Assembly (NCBI GenBank): GCA_024305405.1
Contig: JAKNDB010000092.1
Location: 1,031,001 to 1,095,000, forward strand
Length of the DNA: 64,000 nucleotides
Source: Dirofilaria immitis
Lineage: Eukaryota > Nematoda > Chromadorea > Rhabditida > Onchocercidae
Reading direction: 5' to 3'
In this document: piece after piece, positions 30,548 to 43,952 of the stretch
Layout of the letters: every line of letters begins with the position of its first letter
Numbering within the stretch: position 1 is the stretch's first letter
The notes under the pieces: model-generated
Databases searched by the model: none
Told to the model about the DNA's origin: nothing
The model's input: only the letters and a program-made list of their open reading frames with translations
Made by a program: the position numbers and the translations under genes

Positions 30548-31770
30548 ATTGAAATTTGTATTATCTTCTCTAAACAAAATATTTCCATCTCTAAGCATTT
30601 ACTATTCCTCAATGATAAAAAGTTTCAACAAAAAGATAATATTATCATTTTATCAAATTTTGATTTTTATATTAGCAATGCAAAAATTATTGTTCTTTTA
30701 TAATTCGCAGCAGAATTTTTCTTTTCTTCACTGTTCAAGGAATTTATAAAAAGGAAAGATAGGAACGAAGCGCATGTTCTCTCGTATCACTTAATTATCA
30801 TTTCATGCAGTATTACCTTCATCTATCAATTATTCAGGATTTATTTACTCGACAATCCAATTTTATCAGCATAACACGTATACTGAACGTTTCAATATGA
30901 AAAAGAAAATTAGAAAAAGCAAAACATAATCATTTTTCAGATCACTTTGAAAATTATTCTTTCTCATCATTGATAGTATTGATCACTTAATAAATTAAGC
31001 ATAAATACAATTAACAATGAGAAAACATGAGTGATGGATGATTCCATCGCTCATTTTTTAATATTAGATTCCTTATTTTGATGAGGAAACTATTTTTTCT
31101 AAGTTAACATGAAATCTGCAAATTTTATAATATAAGAATTCAATTTATAGATGTTATGATAAATTAGAATAATTATAAGATTTTATTGAAGCGATGATTT
31201 GTTAGTATATTGTGTGAAATAGGAAATTGATAATCTTTTTCATAAATAATCTTTTGTATGTGATTAATAATTTTTAAAAAGTGAAATTGTTAAATTCATC
31301 AACTGACACTTAATTTTTTTTTAAGTTTGTACTGAGCATGGATATATTTTCAATTGTTTTAACGTTGCTTTCATTACCAACTTATTTATTTAAATAGCTC
31401 GTACAATTTAAATAATTATGAATGCAAGTATTTATATTTCATTGCTTATCATTTCTTATTGTTATCATATTTTTTGCTAATAAAGTTTCTGATTAATCAT
31501 TTTAACCAGTTTTTTTAATGGATATTATTATGTAAAATATGGCTTTTTAAAAACTGAGAAATTTTCCAAACTATAGAAATGTAAATTGTAAGATTTTAAC
31601 AGTTTGAAAAAAAATTTAAATTACTTTAGATTAAAAAAATAAAACAAGAGATGATTAACTAAAGTATTTCGTATCATTTAGTCCACCAGATATATTTAAT
31701 TGATGAAATCATTTCTTAATATTTCCAGTTTCAATTCTATTTAATTATGAATATAAGTATTAGTGTTGGG
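30548..31770. repeat. Diverged direct duplication, copy 1
   Basis: This block aligns in order with 32808-33930. Shared landmarks are TATTGAAATTTGT near the start, GCAATGCAAAAA, TTTCAATxTGA with GCAAAACATxxTCATT in the middle, and TTTAATTATGAATATAAGTAT at the end. The copies differ by many substitutions and small indels, so the duplication is old. No coding content is evident in either. Confidence 0.65.
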
Positions 31771-31892
31771 GAATTATTTCTGTCTGATTTCGGAAAACGA
31801 ATTCATTTCTTTGTTTGTAATTTGTTGGTTGGAGATTGATTCTTCTTATTATTGTGACTGATTATATCAACAGTTGTTCTTATTAGGTCTGT

Positions 31893-32192
31893 AAATATAA
31901 CATAATATCACGCTTATACGATGATATAGATTAAATGTACAATACACAGTAAATGAACAAAATATGAGTAGTGTTTAAATCCTTATTACAGAGTCGTATC
32001 AATAAATAATAAATGCAATAAGAGTATGATTTAGTCGGTCGCCTAAATACTTCTTACGATATCGTATCTACCCTTTGAAACCGTCGTTTCGCTATTATAA
32101 TATAACATCGCGCTTATGCAATAATATGGATTAAATTCACAACACACAATGAGTGACAAAGAATATAAATAGTCGTTTGAATACTAACGAAT
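31893..32192. repeat. Two-copy tandem repeat of about 200 bp
   Basis: A roughly 95-bp segment recurs after about 200 bp, at 31893-31990 and 32097-32192. Landmarks are ATAACAT, the CGCTTATxC pair, GATTAAAT with ACAxxxCA, and ATGAGT with AGT and TTxAAT. It lies between the two copies of the larger duplication. Confidence 0.55.
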
Positions 32193-32807
32193 ACAACCAT
32201 ATTGTCGTAATTTCCTTTTGTGAATACTTGTCGCATTTCATCTCGCTACTGCTACTGTTTCTGCACCTATGTAACAAACGATCCACTTAAACTATGAATC
32301 TTAATGAACTTTTGATTGTACTATTGGGATGTTGAATAGTTGATTTCGTCCTCGAAATTAAACTGATCGATCTGAACTCTCCCATCGATCGAATCTTTTT
32401 CTTTTTTCAATCTTTCGATGTTTCTTCCTCTTTAATCTTCGTTGTTCCTCTGACATTTCTACGTACGGTGATTGCATTTTTGATTTCGCTATCATTCTTT
32501 ATTTAATTATTTGACCTTCCTGTACACAACTAATTACATCTTTCGGCTTTCGCCAACAATTAGTACTTGCTTCATTGTTAATCATTTGTTACAATCATTT
32601 TTTTCTCAATAAATTACATATAATTTATTCGAATAATCGACTAAATTATGCATTTTTATAAATGCTATTCTTTTTTAAAAAAAGAAAAGATATTTCTCGG
32701 ATATTTTTTGGAAATTGGATGAGATTTTTAAAAAATAAGAAAAATATATACGTAATTTTTGATTAATGTGGTGTGAAAAGTAATAAATAGGAATAATATT
32801 TAATTGA

Positions 32808-33930
32808 TTATTGAAATTTGTGATATCTTTTCTGAACAAAAATATTTACATTTATAAACATTTATTATCTAAAAAAAAGCAATAATAAATAGAAAAACAA
32901 CTAAATAGTATTATATTGTTTTTTAAAAATGATAATACTATTTTTAATTAGAATATGTTTTTTTTATCAACAATGCAAAAAATTATTTTTTTAATAATAA
33001 TTTACAAAACAAATTTCCTTTTAAAGATCTAGTAAAAAGAAAAACAAAAAAGTATTTCATTATTTTTGCATATTTTTCAGTACATTGCTTACCTATTATT
33101 CATACATATTCCTTTCATCTATGCAATGCTCATTATTTTTATAAACTTTGTGGAAAATTTCAATGTGAGAAAAAAATTGAAAAAAAGCAAAACATGGTCA
33201 TTCATTGAACATCAATCCATTCATTATTCACACTGTTAATCTTTTTAATCAACCAAACATAAATAGAATATAGAAAACAAAATTACTATCTTAGATTAGT
33301 TTATTTCATCTTTCATTTTTGGATTTTTTATTTCGATAACGAAATCGTTTTTTCCTCGCTAATACGAACTGTTCAAAATTTGCTATATAGGAATCTGATT
33401 TATATTGCATTTTAGAAAATATTTGGAAAAATCTTTGCCGTTATATTAAATTAAAATAATTTTATGAGGATTTAATTGAATAAAATTTCAACATATTTAT
33501 CAAATAAAAGATTGTTAATTCTTTCCCATGATTCGTCTTTAGGAATGGGTGAAAAAAAGTAAAATTGTGAATTCATCAATTAATCTTTAATTTTCATTCG
33601 ATTTATAATGAGCAATGAATGCATTGTCATAATTTTAATATTTTTTTATCATTAGTTTATAAAATTTAATACCATTTAGTTTAACTAATTTTCATTATAG
33701 TAATTTTCATTAATGAATATTGTTATCATTATGTGAAGGATAACTTTTCGATATGTTGCAAAAATTTCCAAACAATTGAGATTTCAAAAAAAAAAATTCA
33801 AAGCATTAACAAGAATTAAAATATTTCTCATTATTTATTATATCGAATATTTCGAATGAGGAATCTAAGTCTCAATGATTGAATTTTAGTTCAATTTAAT
33901 TATGAATATAAGTATCAGCATTTCATTGTT
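32808..33930. repeat. Diverged direct duplication, copy 2
   Basis: Partner of 30548-31770 in the same orientation. It ends about 140 bp from the esterase stop codon and may contribute to that gene's 3' region. Confidence 0.65.
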
Positions 33931-34070
33931 TTATCAACATCTCCTGTTTTGGCATATTTTTTTTAATAAATTACAAATAATAAAATTATTTCTATTCAAA
34001 TTTTCATTTAAGATTCAAACATATTTTTATTCATTTTATCAAATATCAAACTGATATAAATGAAATGTTA

Positions 34071-37000
34071 TCACCTATTGACAACAATATTATTGTATGG
34101 TTTTGCTCGAGGACTATGGCATCGTGTCACAACAACACAAATGACAGTAATCCAAATGACGAAAGCGATCATACCAACGAGCAACCATAATGCCCACCAT
34201 GCACGTCGATAAGCTGCTAACTATAATTATTGATTTTTTTATCAGTTTAAATAAAAATTAATTTAATATTTCAATATTTATAATTTTATAATTCTAATTT
34301 ACTGCTAATTTTAATCAAATCAAAAGGCAAAATTAACTCAATGCTTTAATATTTATAATTTTATTATAACAAAATGATTTACTAAAAAAAGTTTTTTTTT
34401 CTCACTAAAATGCATTCGTAAATTAATTTTAAGTGCTGTTATGAAAAATTAGAAATTCAAATTCGAAAATTCACTTTATTACTGATTTTTTATTAAAAGT
34501 GTTTTGTTAATATTTAAAAAAATCTTTATAAATTTTAATCTAATTAATTAATAATAACCTGTAATCGTTCATCAGCAGTTAATTCTTCACTTAGCGTTTG
34601 AACAGTTTTTTCACGCAATGATAATTTTTCTAAAAGTGTTGTTTCTTTATTCCAAAAGTTTGTTGCCGGCCAATGTAAACTACCAATTGCTTTTCTGTAA
34701 ATAATAATTTGATTATATTTTATTATTGTTAATGCAAATAATAAATACGTAAGAAACAATAAATGCATCCTTAAATGTATTTCTATTAAGGTCGTCATTT
34801 TAAATGAATAAAACCAATTTTTATGTAAATAAAATGAAGCTGTGATATTTTTAATATAACCAAAGATAAATGATGAAAAATTGAAATTTATATCAATAAT
34901 TTATTTTCGTCTGACATTTTAATGTTATTTGAAATCGCTGAAAGATTTTCGAATCATTTTGCTAGAAGGAGTATGATTCATTAAATTTAAAAGAATAATA
35001 AATTTTTGAACTTTGGAGGTAAATCAAGAATTGCATATTGAGCAGATTCATTTGTGAATGGTATCCATTTAAAACCATTCCATTCAGTTGGGGTTGGTTC
35101 CCTGCAATATTTCCAATAATTAATAGGACGTGAGAGATAAAGTTCGAGAAGAAGTTGAGAGGAGAAGTGGCAACTAAGTTTTGTGATAATGGCAAAATGA
35201 TATTTTAATACATAATTAGTAAAAGATTCCCTGGAAAAATTTCCTATTTCTTAAAATTTCAAATATTAAAGATGATTTGAAAAAAATGGTATTTCAAAAA
35301 CAAATTCGAAGTTTCAGTTCAAATTAGTAACCGATTATTTTATACAACAATATTCATTTCATTTTAAAAACAATTTTTAAGGAACGAACCCATATTTAAC
35401 AAAATTTGTAATTAATGCTGCAAGCATTTTAGCCATTTGTTGATCTCTTCTCGTAAACGGTTCAATATGCAAATTACTACTATAACCATTTGTAAATATG
35501 TAAGCATGATTCAGGCCATGAAATGCTCTTGGCCGACCATTTCCTAAAAAATAAATTACTGAATTTAAATCAGTTAATTATATTAAATTATTTCGTTTTA
35601 AATGTTTGAAATAGGAATTGAAAAACCTTTCGTAATCATTTGTGATAGATGTAAGCATTTATGTTATCATGAACTTTTATTAAATTAAAAAATTGAACAT
35701 TGAATATTCTAGTTTTTCAATTGCTTCGCCTATGAATCGAATTCCGATTCTTTATAAAATTAATTTATTTCATTTCTGTTCAATATTTTAAGATACGAGA
35801 TTTGTTTATAACTTACTATTTAAATAATCTAACTTAATAAATACTATTTATTTAATCCATTCTTTTACGCCAATTTACAATTAATTAATCATTTCATCAT
35901 AACTTTTTGTTTTACAAATATTTACATTGATTGAAATATATTTTGAAAAAATCCAAAATATTCTAATTTACAATTAAATATAGGATGTTAGTAAAGAAAA
36001 CTTCTGGGATATCTCGGATCATACATATTGCATAAAATAATGAGAAGTTCTAAATGAATATAATATTTAATTTTTTTTAAAACAAATAAACATGGGAACA
36101 TTTCTGTGGTTATTTTTTAAATCAGATTAAAATAATTTGTAAATACGTCGTATTTGAAGTTCCTTTCGTTTCACTTTAATTGTTTCACGGCCAAAAATGG
36201 TGAACACTTTTTGATCCTCTTCATAGATTGGTGATTTTGGAAAATATCGAAATGAGTATGCATAAACGGGTATGCCATTCTCGACATAACCATCAATTTC
36301 ACGTTGCGCTGGTGCCACAAATTCAATATCTGCTTCTAACTATAATAAATTTCTCTTTAATTTTGCACAATTTTGCATATGCATAAATTTATTTAATATA
36401 AAAATTTCATTTTTATATTAAACATGCAAGAAAATTTAGTAGTTAACTTTAGGCGAAATTACAAATATTTTTTAACTTTAATAAAATCATTCAGATTTTA
36501 ATTTTGACATAGGAAAAAAGGAAAATTTTTAACACTCTCTGAAATAAACTTAAAAAATGATATCATACATCTTGCAATCCATATACAACACGCATTAAGG
36601 TACGGTTATTTTCTGGCGTATCAATGTACCTAAATGAGAAATAAATCATTTTATTTATTGAGATGAAAAGGATTTTTGTATATTTAAATTTAAAATTCCA
36701 ATGGCATGAAAATTTCGTATAAGTGAAATGATAATACTTCCTTAGCTAATTGGAATACAGTTATTATCACTTATCTGAGGAGTATTTTGACAATTAACAA
36801 TTCTAGGTTAATAAGGAATAACTAGATAATCATAATTAGTGGCAAATAAGTTATACCAAACAATCGGATAATCTCTAATATAAGGAAAATGTTAAGCATT
36901 CAAATAAAATATGATAAATAATGCCTCAAGTAGGTAGCATTTGCAATAAGTTCCAGTGTTGAATTATGAAGTTTTTTTGCGCAACTAGGATGATACTGTT

Positions 37001-40000
37001 CATTGATAATTTTACGAATATTCCTATTACAATTCTCAATTGAAATATCTTTGAATTGATGCAGACCATATTCTTGAGCTGAAAAGACTGATTTTACTTG
37101 AAATATTTTTAGAGTTAATTTTTAAATTAAATTAAATTTTATATGGACAAAAAATTTTTTAAAGTAAATTTTACATAGAAAAAAGCAGAATTTCATAAGT
37201 TTCAATCAGTGAAATGACTGTTCAAGTTGATATTGAAAAAATATAAAAACAATGACGCAGTGTAATTTATGGATAATATATAACATATTGCTGCTGACTT
37301 TATGTGTTTTTTTTTTTTTTTTGTATTTCACATATGTTTTTCTTTTTATTCTAAGACATATTTCGTATTATTTCACATTTATCTTACGATTCCATACTTC
37401 AGTCATATTATATTCTCTAACACGATAACATATTTCGATAACATATATTTTGCAATCACAGATAACATATATCTATCTATAGCATATGTTTCGTAATCGT
37501 AGTTTCATCATATTATTTTATCTATAACACATATTTTAATCATATCATTCTACAACACGTATTTCGCAATCATATTTTCGACATTTGATCCATAAATTAT
37601 ACACTTATTATATATGTATCTCATAATATTTTATATTTATCTTGTAATTTATGTATTTGCTTAATTAAAAAGAATCTAAAAAAGGATACCTTTCTTATGA
37701 GCCCATTCATGTTGTGCAACACCAATCATAATCGGTACTCGTGCATACTTACTAATTAATTCAGTACCAGATTTAGGTATCAGTTCATCATCCACTATCA
37801 TTTTCGATACTCCTAGCTTGACATTATATCAATATACTATTAGTATATAAGCAAACTTTTTTTTTATACATTACAAAAATGAGTGAAAACATATCTCAAC
37901 ATTTGGTTCATCCAGCAATGCCATTTCTGCTTACCAACACAATGGCACGCATTGGAGCACATGTTCGATATCTATGCTTCATTCAATCAATTAAGATATA
38001 ATATTAATCGAAAATTCGTGAATAGATTAGAGATAGTTCGTACCATAAATCCTCTAATCACTTGCTTTACCAAATATAACTGCTTCATTACGTTCATCAA
38101 CTTTAGAAGAACTAACTACTGGATAGATCATTTAGTCCTGCGCTTTTATACCAATTTCATACCAATCTCAGACGATCGATTTGCAATCAGAATCGCTGCA
38201 ACCGCTTATGAAAATTCCTTCCTATTTATCATTATATATTAATTGCAAAATTACCTCAGCGGCAATTGCAAGACGAAATGGAAATGATGAAAGATTAAGT
38301 TCATTTCGAAAACACTCCACCAATTTACCTCCACTCATTTCTTCACTGTTCTAAATATAATTAATTTAAAAAGATAAAATTTTTATTGATTATTTCTATA
38401 CATAAAATTATATCAAAAGAAAAAGAGAAGAAAAAATTTGATAAATTTGCTTAATTTTATCCTTATTTTTGTTGAAAAAATAACTTAGTTAATAATTATT
38501 ATTTTATATTAACTTATGATTCAAAAAAATTTTAATCAAAGAAGTTATTATTAATTAAATTATTTGATTATTCTTGTTTTTTCTTTTTGCCAGAATCAGA
38601 AATAATTTAATAGATTCAATTATTTCTTTGTTTTTGCTGAAAAAATTAAGCTAATAATTATCATTTTATATTAACTTATGATTCCAAAAATAAATTTAAT
38701 CAAATAAATTATTAATAATTAAATTGCTGATTTTTGTTATCAAATATTAATTAATAATTGTTATTTCTAAATTAATCAAATGATTAAAGAAATTTTTAAA
38801 AAAATGACTGTTATTAGTTATATTATTGATATGTATATATTGATTATTCAGTTTTTTAGAATTTTATTTTATAGAAAAAAAAATTACTTCAGTTAAGCAT
38901 TCAGGTATTTTTTCCTGCATATTACATTCTCTACTAGCGGTTGGCAATCCTATAGTTTTTAATGATTGCTGTACGCGATCCTTATCAAATTCCTTCTCAC
39001 ATCGAAGATAGGCTGCAATATTATTTACATTCCATGCTGGTTGACCAAAACGGTGAGTAGCCCAACCAGCAGTCGAAGAGCCGGATAACATAATTGCTTG
39101 ATGTAATAGACCTGAAAATGTATGCAAAATATAATTAATCATGATCACCTAATAATTACTGATGATTTATCAAACTCAAATAACGCTTATCAGCTAATAA
39201 CATCATGCTTTTGTATGCCAAACATAATTAATCATGATTATTCAGCAATAATCAATAAGTTTGTCACTTTCAGGCAATATTTATCGGCTAATAATATGTT
39301 TTTTTAAACAAAAATTTAAAGTAAAGAATGATACTAATAAGCAAATTTTTTTGAAGATTTTCAACTAATTAGAAACTGATAGCTTAGATTGAAAATGATC
39401 TTGCAGGCTTAAATTTATCATAATCGTTATGATATAGCTATTATTACTATTATTTCATAGCTATTAATAACTTATCAATTTCAAGCGAATCTCATCATAT
39501 AAATAATATGATGTTATCAGATAGAAATTTAAAGGGCAAGAATAATAATGTTTAGAAGGGAAAGAATAAAAAAATGGATAAATAATATTTTAATTTTTTC
39601 CCAAAATTTATAAATAATTAAGAATTCATATTGTTGATAGAAAACGATCTGGTAAACTTAAATTTATTATAATTAAAAGTTGCTAAAATCTGAAATCTCT
39701 TAAAAACATTATATCATTCTAATCAGCAAATTATTTATTTATTGATAATAATATTATCGTTATTTAAGATATCATTGATAGTACGAATAGATCAATACAT
39801 CATCTTGATTTTTTCATGAAACAATTCATTTAATCTACAAAAATTTAATTGATATCTTAATCCGCATATAAAATGTTTATTTTAAAATATGAATAGAAGA
39901 ACTTGTTCAGAACAGAATGCGATAATTATACGTAATCGAGAATAAGATGATTATACACATTCGAGATTATACATATTCATGTTTCATGATTGATGATTTC

Positions 40001-42386
40001 ACGTATCTGCACAAAGTATTTAATTAAAAAAACATTATTATTTCACCTTTTGTTTTGGGTGATACCGCAAGCGCGGAAACAGCCGCTGCACCAGCACTTT
40101 CACCCATAATTGTAATCTTTGATGGGTCACCGTTTAACTGTTTCATATTTGTCTGAATCCATTCTAATGCCATCACCAAATCCCATAAACCCATATTACC
40201 CTCCATATGATCGTTATTTTTATAATTTATGAATCCTAGCAACAAATCGACAATATAATAATTGTAAATATATTCATCATAATAATAAATCATTTTATGG
40301 TTTATTGCTTATTTTTAAATTAAATTGCAATTTTAATTTAATCAAATTTCTCCTTTTATTCTCATCAATTAAATTATTATCAATAAATAAAATTCTCCAT
40401 AATTTTAATAAATAAACAAATAATAAATATACCTAAAAGACCAAGACGATAATTAAGCGTCACCAATGCAACACCATTAGATGTGAAATGCTTAGTGATT
40501 ACTTCCATGTCAATGCCAGTATCACCTGAACCGACTAAAAATGATCCACCATGAATCCAAACAACTACTGGGTAGAGTTTTGATTCTTCCTCTGGATCCT
40601 AAAAATCATTATCAGTTCACTTCATGCTGTTTTTTTCTGATTAAAGATATGCAGAGAATTTATCAAATAAAAATAGCTTTCATTAATTATAATAAATATA
40701 TCGGAGAACTAAAAATAATGAATTTCAAATAATTAAATTTCCAAGTTTCATATTATTTCGTCAACAATTTACTTTCCTGAAAATGACTTTGGGAAAAATT
40801 AATAACTGAAGTTTCGACGAGAAGAAAAATAGAATTGAAGAATTCTTTGAAGTTAGGATAATTAATTTATATTTTGTAACTAAAATTTCGAAGTGATAGA
40901 TAGTATCTTACATATGGTGTGAAAACATTAAGATATAGGCAATCTTCACTTTCATTTTGCATATTTGAGCCGGCAAATTTGTCATTTTTATGAAATTCCA
41001 TGAATTGTAAACATGGAGCACCATAATCCAAAGCAGCGTATTCCTGATGCCATCTTGCTCGTTTTACCGGACGCTAATAAAATTAAATTATTATTTTAAT
41101 TTCTGATAGGAAAATGAAAAAGAAATAAATTTTTTAATTTAAATAAATTGAAATTAAATTATTTTAATAATTTGCTTTTATTTACATTCACTTTTAGTCT
41201 TCTTTTGACGAAGAAAAATGGTTAAATAAATTAAAATCAAATTATTTTAATAATTTGATTTCATTTTCCATTAGCTCAGTTCACAGGAAAAAAGGAATGA
41301 CAGAAAAAAACGAAATGAATTTTTATTTTAAGTAAATTATTTTAATAATTTACTTAAAATAATTTACGAAAACTTATCCACTGCCTTCAATGTAATTTTA
41401 TTTTCTACTTAATGAAGAATATTTTGATTGATATATTTACAAAATGTTTTGCAAATAAACAAATAACAATTGTTCTCTTCGAATAATTAATGATGGCAAA
41501 TATCACTCGGTAAATAATAAAAGCAAAATATTTCGATCGCCATTATCAATCATCCTTTCAATAATGGCTTTATCACTTAGGGATATATTAGAAAAATCTT
41601 TCATGCTTAATCACTTCTCAAAGTTGTCAGTAGTTATCATACATCATTTGAATTTGCTGCTTTATTTTCATTTTTCAACAGCGCAAAACTTTGAAGTAAA
41701 CAAAAAAATTATCTTTCTTTTGATGAATGATCCAAATGAAAGATGATGTGAACAGATCATTGAATTATAGAAATGATTTCATTATTTTAGTTCGACTGAG
41801 AAATTGGTGGAAGAGTAAAGTGTTTTAAAAGAAATACATTGAATTTATATGAATAATTTAAATATAGGAATTAGAATATAGCAACTGAGTTGAGAAAATA
41901 TATTAAATTTATATGACTACTTCAATTCGTATATTTTGAAGAAATGGAAAGATTTTCAAAAATTATATTTAATTTAGATTATTATTTCAAATATAAGAAT
42001 TAAAATTCAGGAATTGAACTAATCATATAAATTTCAAATACTTTGTTATAAATCTTTTTTGTCTATAAATCTTTAATATTTATCTAATTTTTTCTTACAT
42101 AATTCATTGTAAATACAATTAAAGAAAACTTATTAACCTTAAACCGTAAAGGACCAATTGGTGCTTCAGCATACGGTATACCACGAAATATTTGAACATA
42201 TGTATCAGCTAACTTATATATTTTACCAAGTAGTAAACCTTGTTCTACCCAAACTGATCTTGATTTTTCCAAATTTTGTCCCTTAATTCCAGGTACCAAT
42301 ATTGTATTAATAAATAGAAATAATATAAGCAATAACAAAAATAGTGTATGTAAATGTTGAATATGCAATATTGATATGAAAAGCAT
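34071..42386 (-). CDS. Membrane-anchored cholinesterase-like carboxylesterase, 14 exons
   Basis: Exons: 42138-42386, 40912-41073, 40433-40598, 40047-40235, 38888-39111, 38255-38350, 37690-37816, 36925-37078, 36569-36629, 36147-36339, 35390-35543, 35012-35101, 34559-34694, 34071-34220, giving about 716 aa. It is a type-B carboxylesterase that should hydrolyse esters outside the cell. It has a hydrophobic signal segment (LFLLLLILFLF), the family signature EDCLYLNVF, oxyanion HGGSF and nucleophile GESAGA (Ser about 239). The Glu in AQHEW (about 399) and the His in FHGLNHAYIF (about 549) complete the triad, so it is catalytically competent, unlike neuroligins. A C-terminal helix (LWLLVGMIAFVIWITVICVV) anchors it to a membrane with a short tail. 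Intron 8 needs a GC donor (TTGAG|GCATT). Exon 7 uses an AAG acceptor. An upstream in-frame Met at 42449 is possible, but 42386 sits nearer the signal segment. Substrate is unknown. Confidence 0.9.
37330..37575. repeat. Degenerate short tandem repeat in esterase intron 7
   Basis: Irregular copies of an approximately 20-40 bp unit resembling ACACATATTTCGCAATCATAT fill this part of the intron. The copies vary in length, so no exact period can be given. Confidence 0.5.
38454..38730. repeat. Two-copy tandem repeat of about 150 bp in esterase intron 5
   Basis: Both units contain TTTTTGxTGAAAAAAT, TTTATATTAACTTATGATTC and TTTAATCAAA followed by an ATTAATAATTAAATT-like segment. The copies begin near 38454 and 38605. 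Confidence 0.65.
39122..39310. repeat. Two-copy tandem repeat of about 95 bp in esterase intron 4
   Basis: TGCxAAAxATAATTAATCATGAT begins each unit and CAGCTAATAACAT or CGGCTAATAATAT ends it. A weaker third copy may continue to about 39520. Confidence 0.65.
41080..41350. repeat. Recurring AAATTATTTTAATAATTT palindrome in esterase intron 1
   Basis: The near-palindrome AAATTATTTTAATAATTT occurs around 41153, 41237 and 41333, with a related piece near 41085. The spacing is about 85-95 bp, which suggests a tandem unit. Confidence 0.6.
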
Positions 42387-42639
42387 TGAATACAATTGCA
42401 GAAAATTTATAATTATTTCGTAATTGTATGCAAAATAATTTTTTAGCAAAAAATAAAATTTCGTTTCGAATAATTATAAATTTAAATAATAATTGAATAT
42501 GCAGGAATTTGGTTGATTAGTAGAAATAAATCAAATATGTTAAAAATATCTGAATAATACTTATATCATGAAGAAATGGATCAGAAATATTCAAAAATGA
42601 TACAATAATTAATAAATATTAATAACACTAATAATAATA

Positions 42640-42700
42640 ATGGTATAGTAGTGGTAGTAATAGCAATAGTAGTAGTAATAATAATAGTAGTAGTAGTAGC

Positions 42701-42770
<70 letters not shown>

Positions 42771-42800
42771 ATAGCAATGATAGTTTGTAGTAATAATAAT
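42640..42800. repeat. (TAG)n / (CTA)n microsatellite
   Basis: A core of about 75 bp of uninterrupted TAG units (roughly 42696-42771) is flanked by imperfect TAG, TAA and CAA units. It lies about 300 bp upstream of the esterase start codon. Open frames through it (poly-Tyr or poly-Val) are artefacts of the repeat. Confidence 0.95.
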
Positions 42801-43952
42801 TATTGGAAAAGTTACGAATTGAAAATGTTTTAATCTCCTTGTTTCATTTAACAATAATATAGTTTATCCATTATTTATGCTTCTTCTTCTTCTAATTAAA
42901 AGAATATTTTTGACGAAACTAAATTATTTAAATTTAATTAATTATTCCGTTTACATTTGTTTCATTCGAAATATGAATGATTGATGAAATAATTGAAATA
43001 AGTAAGCTAAAAACTGAATAAATTTTACTGAACAATGAAGAATTTTTAGGATAGAACGAATGGAGAAAAGAAAGCAAATTAAAGAGCAGTTGTTCCCATC
43101 AAAAGTTTAAAATTTTACATCACTTCCGAAAGACCAAACTTTCTTTCATACACACATATACATACATACATATATATATTATAATAATAATGAGATAAAT
43201 TTTTGAAGCAATAAATAGTAACAATGGAATTTTAGCAAAATAGTTATAGCTTTAGATAGATGCAAAATATGAATTTTACCATTTTTTTTTCATTCTCGAA
43301 ACATATCCTTCTCAAGATAAATAATGTATCCCCTCTTTTCAATATCATATCTTTCTCGAACGAAGTGATATAAAACTTTGAAATTTTTAACATAATAATG
43401 AAGCTTCATTTAAATAACATAATCATTTTTAAAATTATTCATAGTATGCTAATTTACCAGTCTTGAGAGATTTGTAATAATAAGATTTCTTAAAGTGAAA
43501 TAATCATTGCCAAAAATTTCAAGTTAAAATTATTGATGATATGTTAACATGAATGATGAGTAATTATTTGGATAAGATATATTTCCACTTTTCTCAATCC
43601 TATTTTTTCAGGCGAAATAATGCAAGAGTTCGAAAATTCTGATGCAACGAAAAATTTTATTTGAATAAATGATTGTGACGCAAAAACAATTTTTAAGTTT
43701 CAAATTATCCATGACATTTTGATATAAATTGATGAGCAACTGTTGATGAATACATTTTAGAAAAACATCAATAAACTGAAAAATCGTCATCATATATTGT
43801 TTTTGACATAGTTGAATGATTTGAACATTCGAATATTTAACCGAAAAAAATAGGATAATTTAAAATTTGATAGCGCGAAATTTTCTTTCAAATGATTATT
43901 TATGCATGATATTTTAATATTTAATAATGTTATCAGTGATTCATTAAATGAA

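Larger units (their letters stand above)
24117..34070. other. 10-kb AT-rich gene desert
   Basis: No exon with a recognisable domain or in-phase splice partners was found on either strand. The open frames are short and low-complexity. It contains a TA microsatellite near 25.3 kb, a diverged duplication (30.5-31.8 versus 32.8-33.9 kb) and a smaller tandem pair near 32 kb. It is upstream of the kinase and downstream of the esterase, so distal kinase promoter or 5' UTR exons could lie here unseen. Confidence 0.5.

Noticed and set aside
37883..38242. 119-codon plus-strand open frame in esterase intron 6
   Set aside because: Lies within an intron of a well-supported minus-strand gene. The composition is that of translated AT-rich DNA and no domain is seen.
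42609..42854. Poly-Tyr and poly-Val frames
   Set aside because: Direct products of translating the TAG/CTA microsatellite.
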